Shown here one piece after another: positions 25,763-35,276 of a stretch of 64,000 nt of DNA. How positions within the stretch are numbered: the stretch's first letter is position 1; each line of letters opens with the position of its first letter. This DNA is from Aliiruegeria sabulilitoris. Lineage in GTDB: Bacteria > Pseudomonadota > Alphaproteobacteria > Rhodobacterales > Rhodobacteraceae. The notes under the pieces were generated by a model. That model was not told the origin of the DNA. It saw nothing but the letters and a program-made list of their open reading frames with translations, and did no database searches. Both the position numbers and the translations under genes were made by a program. The stretch is taken from assembly GCF_001558155.1 (NCBI RefSeq), contig NZ_LOAS01000003.1:124001-188000 (forward strand), written 5' to 3'.

Positions 25763-26491
25763 ATGTTGAACCTGCGTCGAGGCCGCTATCAGGCCCGCTT
25801 GGCAGAAAGCCGCGCCGATCTCGAACGGGCGCTGGATCTGCGCGCGCTCTGTTTCCGCGGTGGGCTTCCCGACGAAGATGACTTCGACGCCGCCTGCCAG
25901 CACATGCTGGTCGAGGAGAGCCGCAGCGGGGCGCTGGTCTGCACCTTCCGCCTGCTGCGGTTGAGCGCGGGGGCCGATATCGGCCAGAGCTACTCCGCGC
26001 AATATTACGAACTCTCGGCGCTGCGCGATTTCGAAGGGCCGATGATCGAGATGGGCCGGTTCTGCATCCATCCCGATTGCAAGGATGCCGATATCCTCCG
26101 CGTCGCCTGGGGGGCGATGACCGCTCACGTCGACGCGCAGGGCGTGGAGATGCTCTTTGGCTGCTCTTCGTTCAAGGGCACAGAAGCCGAGCAATACAAG
26201 GATGCCTTTGCGCTGCTCAAGGAACGCCACCTGGCGCCCAAACGCTGGCTGCCGTTGGTCAAGGCGCCAAATGTCTTCCGTTTTGCCCAGCGTTTGCGGC
26301 GAAAACCAGATCTCAAACGCGCCATGCTGGGCATGCCGCCGCTGCTGCGGACCTATCTGCTCATGGGGGGCTGGGTGTCCGACCACGCGGTGGTGGACCG
26401 CGACCTCGGAACGCTGCATGTCTTCACCGGGCTGGAAATCCGCGCCATTCCCCCCGCCCGCAAGCGGCTCCTTCGCGGGGTGGCCGGGTAG
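25763..26491 (+). CDS. olsB: L-ornithine N(alpha)-acyltransferase (ornithine lipid synthesis)
   Basis: A 242-residue GNAT-fold acyltransferase of the OlsB family, which transfers 3-hydroxyacyl chains from ACP to ornithine, the first step toward ornithine lipids. Diagnostic parts are LRALCFRGG near residue 30, IEMGRFCIHPDC near 95, and LFGCSSFKG near 132. Ornithine lipids are common in Rhodobacterales, often from olsBA pairs; the second acyltransferase olsA is not adjacent here. The ATG is preceded by AAGGAG. Confidence 0.9.
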   Translation: MLNLRRGRYQARLAESRADLERALDLRALCFRGGLPDEDDFDAACQHMLVEESRSGALVCTFRLLRLSAGADIGQSYSAQYYELSALRDFEGPMIEMGRFCIHPDCKDADILRVAWGAMTAHVDAQGVEMLFGCSSFKGTEAEQYKDAFALLKERHLAPKRWLPLVKAPNVFRFAQRLRRKPDLKRAMLGMPPLLRTYLLMGGWVSDHAVVDRDLGTLHVFTGLEIRAIPPARKRLLRGVAG

Positions 26492-26608
26492 GCAGGGGGG
26501 CGTTGCCCCTCCCGAAGGAACGCGCCGAAAGAGTGTCCACGGATGGTCAGCAGGCTGTCGGCACGAAGGACGCTTGATCTTGGACCCGCGCTGGCATAGC
26601 TCGCGCCC

Positions 26609-28450
26609 ATGGCACGTGCACCCCTTCTCCAGCTTTCCGATATCGCGCTGACCTTTGGCGGCGACCCTGTGTTTTCCGATCTTGGCCTTGTCATCCAACA
26701 GGGCGACCGGGTCGCGCTCGTGGGCCGCAACGGCTCGGGCAAATCCACGCTCATGAAGGTCATGGCCGGGCTGGTGGAGCCGGATACCGGCGAGCGGATC
26801 GTGCCGCCGGGTGTGCATGTCGGCTACATGGAACAGGATCCCACGATGGCGGGACATGCGACGCTCGGCGATTTCGCCACCTCGGGCCTTCCGGAGGGAG
26901 AGAGCTACCGGGTGGAAATGGCGGGCGAGGGGCTCAAGCTCGACCTGTCGCGGCCCGTCGAGACGGCCTCCGGGGGCGAACGGCGGCGCGCGGCGCTGGC
27001 CAAGCTGCTGGCCGAAGCGCCGGAACTGATGTTGCTCGACGAGCCCAGCAACCATCTCGACATCCAAGCGATCCAGTGGCTCGAAGAGCAGCTCGTCGAG
27101 ACCCGCACGGCCTTCGTGCTGATCTCGCACGACCGGGCCTTCCTTAACCGACTTACGCGCGCGACCCTCTGGCTCGATCGCGGCGAGGTGCGGCGGCAGG
27201 AGCATGGTTTCACCTCCTTCGAGGCGTGGCGCGACAAGGTCTGGGCCGAGGAAGACGACGCGCGCCACAAGCTCGACCGCAAGATCAAGGCGGAGGCGAA
27301 ATGGGCCGTCGAGGGCATTTCCGCGCGGCGCACCCGGAACCAGGGCCGCGTACGCGCGTTGAAAGCCTTGCGCGAGGAGCGTTCAGCACAGATCCGGCGT
27401 CAGGGGACGGCCGATCTGGCGATCGACACCGGCAAGGCCTCGGGAAAGTTGGTCTCGGAAGTTAAAGATATAACAAAGGCCTATGGCGACAACCTTATCC
27501 TGAAGCCGTTCTCCATGCGTATCCAGCGTGGCGAGCGCGTGGCACTGGTCGGGCCCAATGGCGCGGGCAAGACGACGCTGTTGAAAATGCTGATCGGACA
27601 GGAGCCGGCCGATAGCGGCACGATCCGGCTCGGCACCAATCTCGATCTGGCCGTGTTCGACCAGAGCCGCGCCCAGCTCGACCCGGACGCGACGCTCTGG
27701 GAGAGCCTGACCGGCGACAAGGCGTTGCGCGTGCAGGGGCGGGGCGGCGATCAGGTGATGGTGCGCGGCACGCCGAAACATGTCGTGGGCTATCTCAAGG
27801 ATTTCCTGTTCAACGAGCAGCAGGCCCGCGCGCCAGTTCGCTCGCTTTCGGGCGGAGAGAAGGCGCGGCTGCTGCTGGCCAAGATCCTGGCCCAGCCCGC
27901 GAACTTGCTGGTGCTGGACGAACCGACCAACGACTTGGATATCGAGACGCTCGACCTGCTGCAGGAACTGATCTCGGATTACGATGGCACGGTGCTGCTG
28001 GTCAGTCACGACCGGGATTTCCTCGACCGGATTGCCACAACCACGGTGGCGATGGAGGGCGATGGCCGGGCGGTGATCTATGCCGGCGGTTGGAGCGATT
28101 ACCAGGCGCAGCGCGCCGAAAAGCTGGGTGCCGAGCCTGCCAAGGCAAAATCCGGCGGCAGCGGCTCTGCGAAACAGGCGTCTCGGGAAACGGGCAAGCC
28201 GGTTGCGCCCGCTCCGGCGCCGAATGGACTGACCTTTACCGAGAAGCACCGGCTGGAGGCCTTGCCGGCCGAGATCGAACGCCTTGAGGCCGAGATTGCG
28301 AAGCTGGAGGATTTCCTCGCTGATCCGAACCTGTTCACCGATCAGCCGGCGAAATTCCAGAAAGCCTCGGAGGCTCTTGTCCAACGCCAGCAAGCCCTTG
28401 GGGCGGCCGAGGAAGAGTGGCTGGAGCTGGAAGAGAAGGCCGCGCAGTAG
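26609..28450 (+). CDS. uup: ABC-F family ATPase Uup
   Basis: A 613-residue soluble protein with two ABC cassettes and no membrane segments. Cassette 1: Walker A GRNGSGKST (39-47), signature SGGERRRAALAKLL, Walker B LMLLDEPSNHLD. Cassette 2: GPNGAGKTT, LSGGEKARLLLAKIL, LLVLDEPTNDLD. The basic linker between them and the C-terminal coiled coil (about 535-612, EIERLEAEIAKLEDFL) are features of Uup, which acts on ribosomes and also binds DNA. Antibiotic-resistance ABC-F proteins lack this coiled-coil tail. Confidence 0.93.
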   Translation: MARAPLLQLSDIALTFGGDPVFSDLGLVIQQGDRVALVGRNGSGKSTLMKVMAGLVEPDTGERIVPPGVHVGYMEQDPTMAGHATLGDFATSGLPEGESYRVEMAGEGLKLDLSRPVETASGGERRRAALAKLLAEAPELMLLDEPSNHLDIQAIQWLEEQLVETRTAFVLISHDRAFLNRLTRATLWLDRGEVRRQEHGFTSFEAWRDKVWAEEDDARHKLDRKIKAEAKWAVEGISARRTRNQGRVRALKALREERSAQIRRQGTADLAIDTGKASGKLVSEVKDITKAYGDNLILKPFSMRIQRGERVALVGPNGAGKTTLLKMLIGQEPADSGTIRLGTNLDLAVFDQSRAQLDPDATLWESLTGDKALRVQGRGGDQVMVRGTPKHVVGYLKDFLFNEQQARAPVRSLSGGEKARLLLAKILAQPANLLVLDEPTNDLDIETLDLLQELISDYDGTVLLVSHDRDFLDRIATTTVAMEGDGRAVIYAGGWSDYQAQRAEKLGAEPAKAKSGGSGSAKQASRETGKPVAPAPAPNGLTFTEKHRLEALPAEIERLEAEIAKLEDFLADPNLFTDQPAKFQKASEALVQRQQALGAAEEEWLELEEKAAQ

Positions 28451-28671
28451 GGCGAGAGAGTGCGTGTTTCAATGATGGCGGTTTGCCATCGCGGCGCATT
28501 TACGCCTATTCCCTAAAGGCATGCGCACGGTTTTGCTCATGGTAAATGCGTGGTTCTCCAATCGTGGCACGGATGGTTGGAACGCGGTTCAGGGTGCCTA
28601 GATCTGCCATGCCTCCGCTTCAAGGGAGGCAGAATGGCTACATGAGCAGCCCAACCCCAAAAGGGAAACCG

Positions 28672-29244
28672 ATGAAGAATTTCTCCTCCCGCGCCATCGG
28701 CGCCACCCTCGCCCTGACACTAGCCGCCCCCGCCTTTGCCGGTTCGCTGGACCCGGTCGCGATCGAACCGGCCCCGACGCCGATCCCCGTGCAAACAAGT
28801 TCCGATTGGACGGGCGGGCATGTGGGCCTGCAACTTGGCTACGGGGAGTTGACCGACGGCCTGGAGGGCGATGACATGATTGGCGGCGTCTCGGCCGGCT
28901 ATGACTGGGATCTTGGAGACTGGGTTGTCGGTGTTGGTGCCGATGCCAGTTTCGGAGAGATCGACACCGATGTTGGCAAGCTGGAGTCGCTGTCGAGCCT
29001 GAAGTTGCGCGGCGGATATGACTTAGGCGGAACGCTTCTCTATGCGAGCACCGGCGCGAGCTATGCCGCCTCGGAGGATCTGAAGGATAGCTGGGGGTAT
29101 TTCGGCGCGGTCGGTGTCGAGACGATGATCACCGACACGATCAGCCTGACGGGAGAGATCGCCACGCACCGCTTCGACGACTACCGCGATTTCGGAACGG
29201 TCAATGCCACCACCGCAACCGTGGGCGTGAATTATCGCTTCTGA
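28672..29244 (+). CDS. Outer-membrane beta-barrel protein (Omp25/opacity type)
   Basis: A 190-residue protein with a signal peptide (hydrophobic core ~9-20, cleavage after APAFA). An 8-strand barrel pattern follows: DWTGGHVGLQLGYG, SAGYDWDLGDWVVGVGADASFG, and a final strand TATVGVNYRF ending in phenylalanine, the BAM signal. It resembles the small OmpA-like/Omp25 porin family of alphaproteobacteria. No peptidoglycan-binding domain is present. GGGAAA lies just before the ATG. Confidence 0.85.
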   Translation: MKNFSSRAIGATLALTLAAPAFAGSLDPVAIEPAPTPIPVQTSSDWTGGHVGLQLGYGELTDGLEGDDMIGGVSAGYDWDLGDWVVGVGADASFGEIDTDVGKLESLSSLKLRGGYDLGGTLLYASTGASYAASEDLKDSWGYFGAVGVETMITDTISLTGEIATHRFDDYRDFGTVNATTATVGVNYRF

Positions 29245-29348
29245 GTCCTAACCGGCCATGCGGCGCCATGCGTGCGCCTGGCTACAGGAGACGGGCTGGC
29301 CCTTGCCTTTGCAGGCGAAGGTCAGCCCTTTTTCCGTTTTCGCTGCGC

Positions 29349-29960
29349 TCAGGACGTCACGGGCGCGCCGAGGTTCTTCCCTGCGCGCAGGTCGCTGATC
29401 CAGGGCTTGCCCATCGGCAGGACTTCGTGGTCGTAGACGTCTTTCAGGATGACGCCGATCATCATGTACCAGGCACCGAAGGCGCAGAAGAGCAGGTCGA
29501 TCGCGGCGAGGGTGTTGAAGACGGGGGCGCCGAAATGACCGATCACGAGGCCGACGAAGCCGATCAGCAGCGTCAGGAAGGTGAAAGCCATCGCACCATG
29601 AACGCGGAAGGCGGCGATGCACATCATCGCGGTGTAGATGGTCCAAGCGGCCATGAACCAACCGATATCGGTAGTGCTGGAGGTGAAGACACCGAAATGG
29701 TTGGCGATCAGCAGGAGGCAGAGTGCGATCCAGAAGGCCCCATAGGAGACGAAGGCGCTGTAGCCGAAGTGATTGCCGGTTTTCTGTTCCTGAAAGCCGG
29801 CGATCATCTGCGCGAGCCCGCCATAGATCAGGCCAACCCACAGCACCGGGCCGGCACTCATGAGTTCGAGATTGTGCAACTGCAAAAGGAAGGTGGTAAG
29901 TCCGAAACCACCCAGGCCGACGACTGCGGGGTTGGCGGCGACGGCGCCGTTATGGGACAT
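29349..29960 (-). CDS. Acetate uptake transporter family protein (SatP/GPR1-FUN34-YaaH)
   Basis: A 203-residue protein with six predicted transmembrane helices. The family motif NPAVVGLGGFGLTTFLL (residues ~10-26) matches the NP-x3-GL-x3-G-x-TT signature of the succinate-acetate proton symporter family. It likely takes up acetate or related short acids across the inner membrane. Its 345-base upstream region carries no recognised operator. It converges on the barrel gene upstream. Confidence 0.9.
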   Translation of the reverse strand: MSHNGAVAANPAVVGLGGFGLTTFLLQLHNLELMSAGPVLWVGLIYGGLAQMIAGFQEQKTGNHFGYSAFVSYGAFWIALCLLLIANHFGVFTSSTTDIGWFMAAWTIYTAMMCIAAFRVHGAMAFTFLTLLIGFVGLVIGHFGAPVFNTLAAIDLLFCAFGAWYMMIGVILKDVYDHEVLPMGKPWISDLRAGKNLGAPVTS

Positions 29961-30305
29961 GACGTGTACTCCGGTATTGGAAGGGCGCGTTTTTCCTGTT
30001 GGCGCGCGTTTATTGGAATTTCTCCGGAGAGGAACCGGGCACAACCGCCGCACCGCGCGTGCTCGGCATGGGTGGCATGAAACCGATGCATGGCAAGGGC
30101 GAGCGGTTCGGTGGGAAGGGTCGTCGTGCTGGTCCCGACCGGTCCCGTGTACAGTGACTGACGGCCGCTGTCTCAGGGAGCGCCGCACCCGATCTCGAGA
30201 TCACTCACGCTTCGCAGCGTGGCGGCAACGCGGGCTCAGGAGAGAATGGAGGGCGCGCCGGGGCAGCGCCCGGCGCGAAAACCGGGGCGGGGATCGCGGC
30301 ACATC
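29961..30305. other. Intergenic region upstream of the acetate transporter
   Basis: About 345 bases without a gene. It contains a 12-bp palindrome GATCTCGAGATC (30191-30202) and a 9-bp stem CGCGCCGGG (30254-30262) / CCCGGCGCG (30269-30277) just beyond the aminotransferase stop. That stem has no T run and might be a Rho-assisted terminator. No clear promoter was identified. Confidence 0.4.
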
Positions 30306-31520
30306 TCAAACCATTTCGAAACCGGACCGGGCGCCGCTTGGGCAGGTCTCGGCAAATCGGGCCAGCCTGGCGAGCGCCTCGGCAAAGGCGTCATCGTCGA
30401 TGGTCATGGCGACGCGGACATGGCCCGCCGCCGCGCGCCCGAAGCTTTCGCCCGGCATGACGGCAATGCCCTCGGCATCCAGAAGCGCTTCGGCGAATGC
30501 GGTGCCGCTCATGCCGGTCGGGCGGATGTCGAGCAGGAGATACATGGTGGCATCCGAGGGCAGGGCGCGTATCCGGTTGTTACCGGCCAGTGCGATTTCG
30601 GCCAGCGCGCGGCGGCGGCGGAAGGGGGCGGAGACGTCCTCTTCCAGCCCCGGGCCCTGTTCCAGCGCCCAAAGGGCCGCGGCCTGTACGAAACCGGGCA
30701 CGCCGTAAGTGGTGTGCGTGGCGAGGTCCGCCATATGGGCGATGATCTCCGCCGGGCCGACGACCCAGCCGATGCGGCTGCCGGTCATGGCGTGGCTCTT
30801 GGACATGGAGCCGACAACCAGCGTCCGCTCGGCCATGCCGGGCAACGCGCGCGGGCTGAGATGAGTGCCGCTCCAGACCTGCGTGTCATAGACTTCGTCA
30901 CAGATCAGCCAGAGGTCGTGGGTCATGCAGGTCTCGGCGATGCCCTCCAACGTGGCGCGGTCATAGATCTGCCCGGTCGGGTTGTTGGGCGTGTTGATCA
31001 GCAGCGTCCGCGCGCCGGGCGCGGCTTCGGCCAGTGCATCCCGGCTGGGGAGAAAGCGGGTCTCCGGCCCGGTGACAATGACGCGCGGCAGCCCGCCCGC
31101 GCCGCGGATCGTGCCCGGATAGGTGGCGTAATAGGGATCGATGAAGAGCGCGATATCTCCCGGATCGAGCGTGGCGATATGGGATGCGAACAGGCCCGCC
31201 TGTCCGCCCGGCACGATGAGCACGTTCTCGGCGGATGTCGCAGCCCCGGTCTGCCGTTCGATGCGTTTGGCCACACAGGCGCGCAGGGCGTCTTGTCCGG
31301 GCACGGGGGCGTAGCCGGTCAGGCCTTTTCGGGCGGCGGCGTCCATGGCGTCGAGAATGGCCGGTGCGGTTCCGATATCATGCTCGCCGATGGTGAGCAT
31401 CGTGACGGGCAGGCCGGCATTCTGCCGGGCCAGCGCCTTGCGGTAGAGGTCCCAGCCGTCATCGCCGTAGGGCAGGAGCGTTGAGAGGCGTTTGGAGGCT
31501 TTCATGGCCGCATCGGGCAT
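30306..31520 (-). CDS. PLP-dependent aminotransferase, class I/II
   Basis: A ~404-residue fold-type I aminotransferase. Visible marks are NTPNNPTGQIYD (cofactor-binding Asn), LICDEVYDTQVW (Asp that pairs with the pyridine nitrogen), SMSKSHAMTGSRIGW (Schiff-base lysine in SKSH) and the C-terminal GHVRVAMTIDD, holding the arginine that binds the substrate carboxylate. The start is uncertain: ATG 31520 or 31505, neither with a good Shine-Dalgarno. Substrate cannot be assigned; the divergent neighbour also acts on amino acids with PLP. Confidence 0.85.
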   Translation of the reverse strand: MPDAAMKASKRLSTLLPYGDDGWDLYRKALARQNAGLPVTMLTIGEHDIGTAPAILDAMDAAARKGLTGYAPVPGQDALRACVAKRIERQTGAATSAENVLIVPGGQAGLFASHIATLDPGDIALFIDPYYATYPGTIRGAGGLPRVIVTGPETRFLPSRDALAEAAPGARTLLINTPNNPTGQIYDRATLEGIAETCMTHDLWLICDEVYDTQVWSGTHLSPRALPGMAERTLVVGSMSKSHAMTGSRIGWVVGPAEIIAHMADLATHTTYGVPGFVQAAALWALEQGPGLEEDVSAPFRRRRALAEIALAGNNRIRALPSDATMYLLLDIRPTGMSGTAFAEALLDAEGIAVMPGESFGRAAAGHVRVAMTIDDDAFAEALARLARFAETCPSGARSGFEMV

Positions 31521-31641
31521 GGGAGTTGGGTGTTTGTCAAACCGCAGGATCGGTGCCCGGCCGACACGAAAGGTCGCAGCCCGATGGATTGTCGGCGCCG
31601 CCCCGGAATGCTCTTTTGTCGGGCGAAATCGGGAGACCAGG

Positions 31642-32616
31642 ATGGTGCGTTTCACTGCTGACGAATTCGAGGCCGCCTCCGGGCTGGTTCACCGCCTTGT
31701 GCCGCCCACGCCGCAGAGGCATTGGCCGCTTATGTCGAACCGCGTCGGGGCGGAGGTCTGGGTGAAGCATGAGAACCATGCGCCCACCGGAGCCTTCAAG
31801 GTGCGCGGGGGCATAACCTTCATCGACTGGCTCAAGCGGAGCCAGCCGGACTGTCCGGGCATCTGCACCGCGACGCGCGGCAACCACGGCCAGAGCCAGG
31901 CGCTGGCGGCGCGTGCGGCGGGGATGCGGGCGCTGGTCTATGTGCCGGAGGGCAATTCGGTCGAGAAAAACGCCGCGATGGAGGCATTTGGGGCCGAACT
32001 GGTCGTACATGGCAGCGATTTCGACACCGCCAGGGAAGAAGCGATGCGCGTGGCCGAGGCCGAGGGGCTGGCCTTCGTGCCGCCTTTCCACCCGGAGCTT
32101 GTACGCGGCGTGGGCACCTATGGCTGGGAGTTGTTCAACGCGCTTTGCGACCTCGATACGGTTTATGTGCCCATCGGCTGTGGCTCGGGGATCTGCGGCA
32201 CGATCCTGGCGCGCGATGCGCTTGGGCTCGCGACCAGGGTTGTCGGCGTGGTCTCTTCCGAGGCCGCCTGTGCGCAGCTCTCGGTGGCCGCTGGCAAGCT
32301 GGTCGAGACCAACTCGGCGGCAACCTTTGCCGACGGGATGGCAGTGCGGGTGCCGGTGGCCGAGGCCTTCGAAATATATGCGCACGGCGCGGATCGGATC
32401 GTGGCGGTAAGCGACGACGAGGTGGCCGCCGCGATGCGGCTCTATTTTGAAACCACCCATAACGTGACCGAGGGGGCCGGAGCGGCGGCGCTGGCCGCGC
32501 TTTGCCAGGAGCGGGAGGCGATGGCGGGGCGCAAGGTGGGCGTGATCCTGTCGGGGGGCAATGTGGACACGGGTATTTTCCGGACGGTGCTGGACGGGCG
32601 GACGCCGGTGGTTTGA
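31642..32616 (+). CDS. Threonine/serine dehydratase-like PLP enzyme (fold type II)
   Basis: A 324-residue member of the tryptophan-synthase-beta superfamily. The PLP lysine lies in PTGAFKVRGG (residues ~46-55), and the phosphate-binding loop is the glycine-rich GCGSGICGT near residue 175. The end, VILSGGNVD, is the cofactor-contacting motif typical of threonine dehydratase and serine racemase. There is no C-terminal ACT regulatory domain, so it is a catabolic or racemase-like enzyme rather than feedback-controlled IlvA. It is divergent from the aminotransferase. Confidence 0.87.
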   Translation: MVRFTADEFEAASGLVHRLVPPTPQRHWPLMSNRVGAEVWVKHENHAPTGAFKVRGGITFIDWLKRSQPDCPGICTATRGNHGQSQALAARAAGMRALVYVPEGNSVEKNAAMEAFGAELVVHGSDFDTAREEAMRVAEAEGLAFVPPFHPELVRGVGTYGWELFNALCDLDTVYVPIGCGSGICGTILARDALGLATRVVGVVSSEAACAQLSVAAGKLVETNSAATFADGMAVRVPVAEAFEIYAHGADRIVAVSDDEVAAAMRLYFETTHNVTEGAGAAALAALCQEREAMAGRKVGVILSGGNVDTGIFRTVLDGRTPVV

Positions 32617-32751
32617 TCGTGTCGATCAGGAGCGTTGCGTTCGGTGTCGTGTCTGTGGTCCGTGGCAGCTAGAGGCCTGCGGGGGCTGACTGGCCTTCCG
32701 GTCGAAATTGCAGGATAGATGTTGCGAACGAGGATTTCGAGGGTACGAGAT

Positions 32752-33801
32752 ATGACAAAATCGGTTGGACAGCAGCGTGTTGGGGTAGCTCTCATCGGAG
32801 CCGGCATGATCGCGAAGACCCATGTGGCTGCGCTGTCGGCTGCGCACGACGTGGCGAAGCTCGAAACGATCATGTCGCGTCATCCTGAGCGCGCGCAGTA
32901 TCTCGCGGAGTATTATGCCGGCCAGACACCGCAATTCACCTCTGATCTGTCTGCCGTCGCCGCGGATCCGGCAATCCAGATGGCAATCGTTGTGACACCG
33001 CCGAGTGTGCGCAGCGAGGTCATCGACGTGCTGGCCCGTGCAGGCAAGCATATCCTTCTTGAAAAGCCTGTCGGACGCACCACCGCTGAAGCACTGGAGG
33101 TTGTCGAAATCTGTGAGCGTGCGGGGGTCACCCTCGGGGTGCTCTTTCAGCACAGGCTGCGCGCGCCGGCGATCGCGGCAGCGCAACTGATCGCAAGCGG
33201 GGAACTTGGCAAGCTGGGTCTCGTCGAAATCGCGGTGCCGCTGTGGCGCGATCAGTCCTATTACGACGAATTGGGTCGCGGCACCTATGCCCGCGATGGC
33301 GGCGGCGTGATGATCACCAACGCGATCCACTCCATCGATCTCGCGCTCAGCCTCACCGGGCCTGTGGCAAGCGTTCAGGCGATGACCGCGACAACGCCCT
33401 TGCACCGGATGGAAGCAGAGGATTTCGCCATTGCGGGCTTGCGGTTTGCCTGCGGCGCGGTGGGATCCTTTGTCGCCAGCACGGCGATGTTCCCGCACCG
33501 GACAGAAACGATCACGCTGCACTTCGAGCAGGGATCGTTGCAGATGGACAAGGATACGCTTGAAGTGAACTGGCGCGACGGGCGCAAGCAGGTCGAGGCA
33601 AAACCCGAACCTGCCGCGGAAGGTGAACACCTGACCGGTCGGCACGAGTGGCATCAAGCCGTGATCGAGGATTTCATCGACGCCCTTCGTGACGGGCGTG
33701 CACCGATTGTCACCGGGCGCGAGGCGCTGGTGTCGCACCGGCTGATCGAGGCAATCGAGACATCGTCGCGCACGGGCCAGCCGGTCGACATTCCGTCCTG
33801 A
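32752..33801 (+). CDS. Gfo/Idh/MocA-family NAD(P)-dependent oxidoreductase
   Basis: A 349-residue protein. The Rossmann start VGVALIGAGMIAKTHVAAL (residues ~10-28), EKPVG near residue 106 (catalytic lysine of the family) and the C-terminal alpha/beta substrate domain with GGGVMITNAIHSIDLA (His as likely acid/base) are standard. Such enzymes act on sugars, inositols or similar polyols. No transporter or sugar kinase is adjacent, so the substrate is not assignable. Confidence 0.88.
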   Translation: MTKSVGQQRVGVALIGAGMIAKTHVAALSAAHDVAKLETIMSRHPERAQYLAEYYAGQTPQFTSDLSAVAADPAIQMAIVVTPPSVRSEVIDVLARAGKHILLEKPVGRTTAEALEVVEICERAGVTLGVLFQHRLRAPAIAAAQLIASGELGKLGLVEIAVPLWRDQSYYDELGRGTYARDGGGVMITNAIHSIDLALSLTGPVASVQAMTATTPLHRMEAEDFAIAGLRFACGAVGSFVASTAMFPHRTETITLHFEQGSLQMDKDTLEVNWRDGRKQVEAKPEPAAEGEHLTGRHEWHQAVIEDFIDALRDGRAPIVTGREALVSHRLIEAIETSSRTGQPVDIPS

Positions 33802-34119
33802 ACGACGCGCTTTGACCCGGGGTGCAGCTGCCCGGCTCGCCCGGTCCGACGCGTTCTGGAGCCTTGTCGCGAAAGGGACCATCCCCAACCGTTCGCTCCA
33901 GCGGGCGGGGGGCTTGCCCGCGCTCCTCGATGCCTGCGGCATCTCCGGGCATTGGGCGGTGGCGCGCCTTCGGCGCGCATGCGCGGCCCTGCAAGGCCGG
34001 GTTGCGTTCGCGGCCATAGGGGAAAGATTGACTTGGCGTGGGGCGGGGAATAGTGGCCCCCCCGTGTTCCTTTTCCAGTGCAGGCGGCGTGCTGTCTGCC
34101 CATCGCCCGGAGATCTCTG
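33802..34119. repeat. Hairpin-rich intergenic repeat upstream of selD
   Basis: About 318 bases without a convincing gene. Consecutive perfect hairpins are GATGCC-TGC-GGCATC (33929-33943) and GCGCGCC-TTC-GGCGCGC (33962-33978), followed by a CGGCC/GGCCG stem near 33984-34000. The phrase TTGGGCGGTGGCGCGC around 33952-33967 resembles the reverse complement of part of 57121-57152, suggesting one repeat family. Reading frames through it have no recognisable protein. Confidence 0.5.
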
Positions 34120-35184
34120 ATGCATGATGTGCAAGCCACCCGCGAACCGCGTTTGACCTCGCTTTCCCACGGTGGTGGCTGCGGCTGCAAGATCGCGCCG
34201 GCGGTGCTGTCGGAGATCCTGCGCGAGACGACGCCGATGCAATTGCCCGAGGAATTGCTGGTCGGCACCGAGAATGCCGATGACGCCGCGGTGTACCGGC
34301 TGAACGACGAGCAGGCGCTGGTGGCGACCACCGATTTCTTCATGCCCATCGTCGATGACCCGTTCGATTTCGGCCGTATCGCCGCGACCAATGCGATCAG
34401 CGATGTCTACGCGATGGGCGCGCGGCCGATCATGGCGCTGGCGCTGGTCGGCATGCCGATCGACAAGCTGTCGCAGAAGACCATCGGACGGATCCTCGAT
34501 GGCGGGCAGGCGGCGGCGCGCGCGGCCGGCATTCCGGTCGTGGGCGGGCATTCCATCGACTCGGTGGAGGCGATCTATGGCCTTGTCGCGCTCGGAATCG
34601 TGCATCCCGACCTGGTCAAGAAGAACGCCTCGGCCCGGCCGGGGGACATTCTGGTGCAGGGCAAACCGATTGGCGCCGGGGTGTTCTCCGCCGCGCTCAA
34701 GAAAGAGCAACTCAGCGCCGAGGGTTACGCCCGGATGATCGAAGTCACGACGCAGCTCAACACGCCCGGCCCCGAACTGGCCGCGCTGGCGGGCGTGCAC
34801 GCGATGACTGACGTGACGGGGTTCGGCCTTGCCGGACACATGCTGGAGATGATGCGCGGGTCGGGCTGCATCGCGAGGCTCGACTGGGCCTGCGTGCCCT
34901 TTCTGCCGGAGGTGCGAGCCATGGCAGAGAGCGGCCACATCACCGGGGCCTCGGGGCGCAACTGGGCGAGCTATGGCGCGGAAGTTGTTCTGCCGGAAGG
35001 GTTTTCCGATATCGACCGGGCGCTGCTGACCGATCCGCAGACCAGCGGAGGGTTGCTGGTCTCCTGCGCGCCCTCGGCGCTGGACGAGGTGCTGGCCGTC
35101 TTCGTGCGCCACGGTTTCGCGCAGGCTTCCGTGGTGGGAGAGGTGCTGGAGACGACCGAGTCGCCCCGGATTGTTCTGGGCTGA
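34120..35184 (+). CDS. selD: Selenide, water dikinase (selenophosphate synthetase)
   Basis: A 354-residue PurM-like ATP-dependent enzyme making selenophosphate, the selenium donor for selenocysteine and 2-selenouridine. The glycine-rich N-terminus SHGGGCGCKIAP carries C21, C23 and K24, matching C17, C19 and K20 of E. coli SelD; the first position is Cys, not selenocysteine. ATP-binding residues appear in ENADDAAVYRL and TTDFFMPIVDDP. No selA, selB, selC or 2-selenouridine synthase gene lies in the window, so its partners are elsewhere. Confidence 0.95.
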   Translation: MHDVQATREPRLTSLSHGGGCGCKIAPAVLSEILRETTPMQLPEELLVGTENADDAAVYRLNDEQALVATTDFFMPIVDDPFDFGRIAATNAISDVYAMGARPIMALALVGMPIDKLSQKTIGRILDGGQAAARAAGIPVVGGHSIDSVEAIYGLVALGIVHPDLVKKNASARPGDILVQGKPIGAGVFSAALKKEQLSAEGYARMIEVTTQLNTPGPELAALAGVHAMTDVTGFGLAGHMLEMMRGSGCIARLDWACVPFLPEVRAMAESGHITGASGRNWASYGAEVVLPEGFSDIDRALLTDPQTSGGLLVSCAPSALDEVLAVFVRHGFAQASVVGEVLETTESPRIVLG

Positions 35185-35276
35185 AGCGCGGGAGCTTCAA
35201 CCTTCCGATGCAAAAGCCTCGTTGCGGCTGCACAGGCGGATCAACTAGTTTCCGTCCTTCAGCCGATCGAGCAGGT

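Noticed and set aside
33812-34120. 102-codon frame between the oxidoreductase and selD
   Set aside because: It is low-complexity, runs through consecutive perfect hairpins, and resembles repeat-derived frames rather than protein.
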